A stretch of 43,959 nucleotides of DNA from Paracoccaceae bacterium (GTDB taxonomy: Bacteria; Pseudomonadota; Alphaproteobacteria; Rhodobacterales; Rhodobacteraceae), in the NCBI GenBank assembly GCA_019090795.1, contig JAHRVG010000072.1:1-43959 (forward strand), read 5' to 3'. The position numbers and the translations under genes were made by a program. Shown here one piece after another: positions 43,917 to 43,959 of the stretch; the first letter of the stretch is position 1; each line of letters begins with the position of its first letter. A model generated the notes under the pieces. It did not search any database. It was not told the DNA's origin and worked only from the letters and a program-made list of their open reading frames with translations.

Positions 43917-43959
43917 CCACTCCTCAGTGGTTACAATGAGCCAGAAACACTCTCTTATC

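Larger units (their letters stand above)
43411..43959 (-). mobile_element. Truncated IS3-family insertion sequence
   Basis: Contains orfA complete and only the first 47 codons of orfB, reading on the minus strand, and continues to the window edge on the orfA side. The orfB side ends abruptly at about 43411 where the RHS fragment begins, so the element has lost most of its transposase and one terminal repeat. It cannot move by itself. Confidence 0.85.

Overview
The window reads as chromosome of a marine alphaproteobacterium of the Rhodobacterales (roseobacter type). The clues are a complete urea ABC transporter operon (urtABCDE), two TGA-N9-TCA iron boxes at an iron-uptake gene, an RTX protein with a Hint domain, a Tat-exported cyclase, a D-erythronate dehydrogenase-like gene and GSCFA/DXD-type glycosyltransferase genes. 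This assignment is inference from gene content; no rRNA is present.

Layout. 1-1931: 3' part of a secreted RTX/Hint calcium-binding protein. 2145-12433: mostly housekeeping and transport: thrS, a small hypothetical gene, then on the minus strand a Fur-family regulator followed by eno, a CPA1 antiporter followed by an MBL-fold hydrolase, a thiamine-binding-fold protein, and an iron-binding protein gene (fbpA-like) divergent from a Tat-exported cyclase, with two iron boxes between them; then denD. 12485-16140: mazG, a sulfotransferase-like gene and an iron ABC permease. 16159-22118: urtABCDE on the minus strand. 22421-29532: a sulfotransferase, two M20 amidohydrolases, and a divergent peptide ABC transporter (binding protein and two permeases, no ATPase).

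29661-36501 is a compact plus-strand cluster that probably decorates a surface glycan or protein: three related DXD glycosyltransferase domains, sulfotransferase-like proteins, a GSCFA protein and an SGNH-like protein. One gene in it is split by a run of ten G residues; a change of +1 or -2 G, or a -1 ribosomal slip, would join the two halves into one protein of about 776 residues. This may be a phase-variable gene, a frameshifting site or a sequencing artefact.

36604-42179: an acyl-CoA dehydrogenase with a decayed phosphotransferase gene behind it, and then the most unusual gene here: a single 1344-residue membrane protein joining two rhodanese domains, a YidC/Oxa1-like insertase region, a PEP-synthase/rifampin-phosphotransferase-like ATP-grasp and a C-terminal phosphohistidine swivel domain. 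I know of no described system with this architecture.

42444-43959: tRNA-Arg(ACG) followed by an AT-rich stretch, an AlpA-type excisionase/regulator, a fragment of an RHS/Tc-toxin-like gene and a truncated IS3-family element. This looks like the worn edge of an integrated island.
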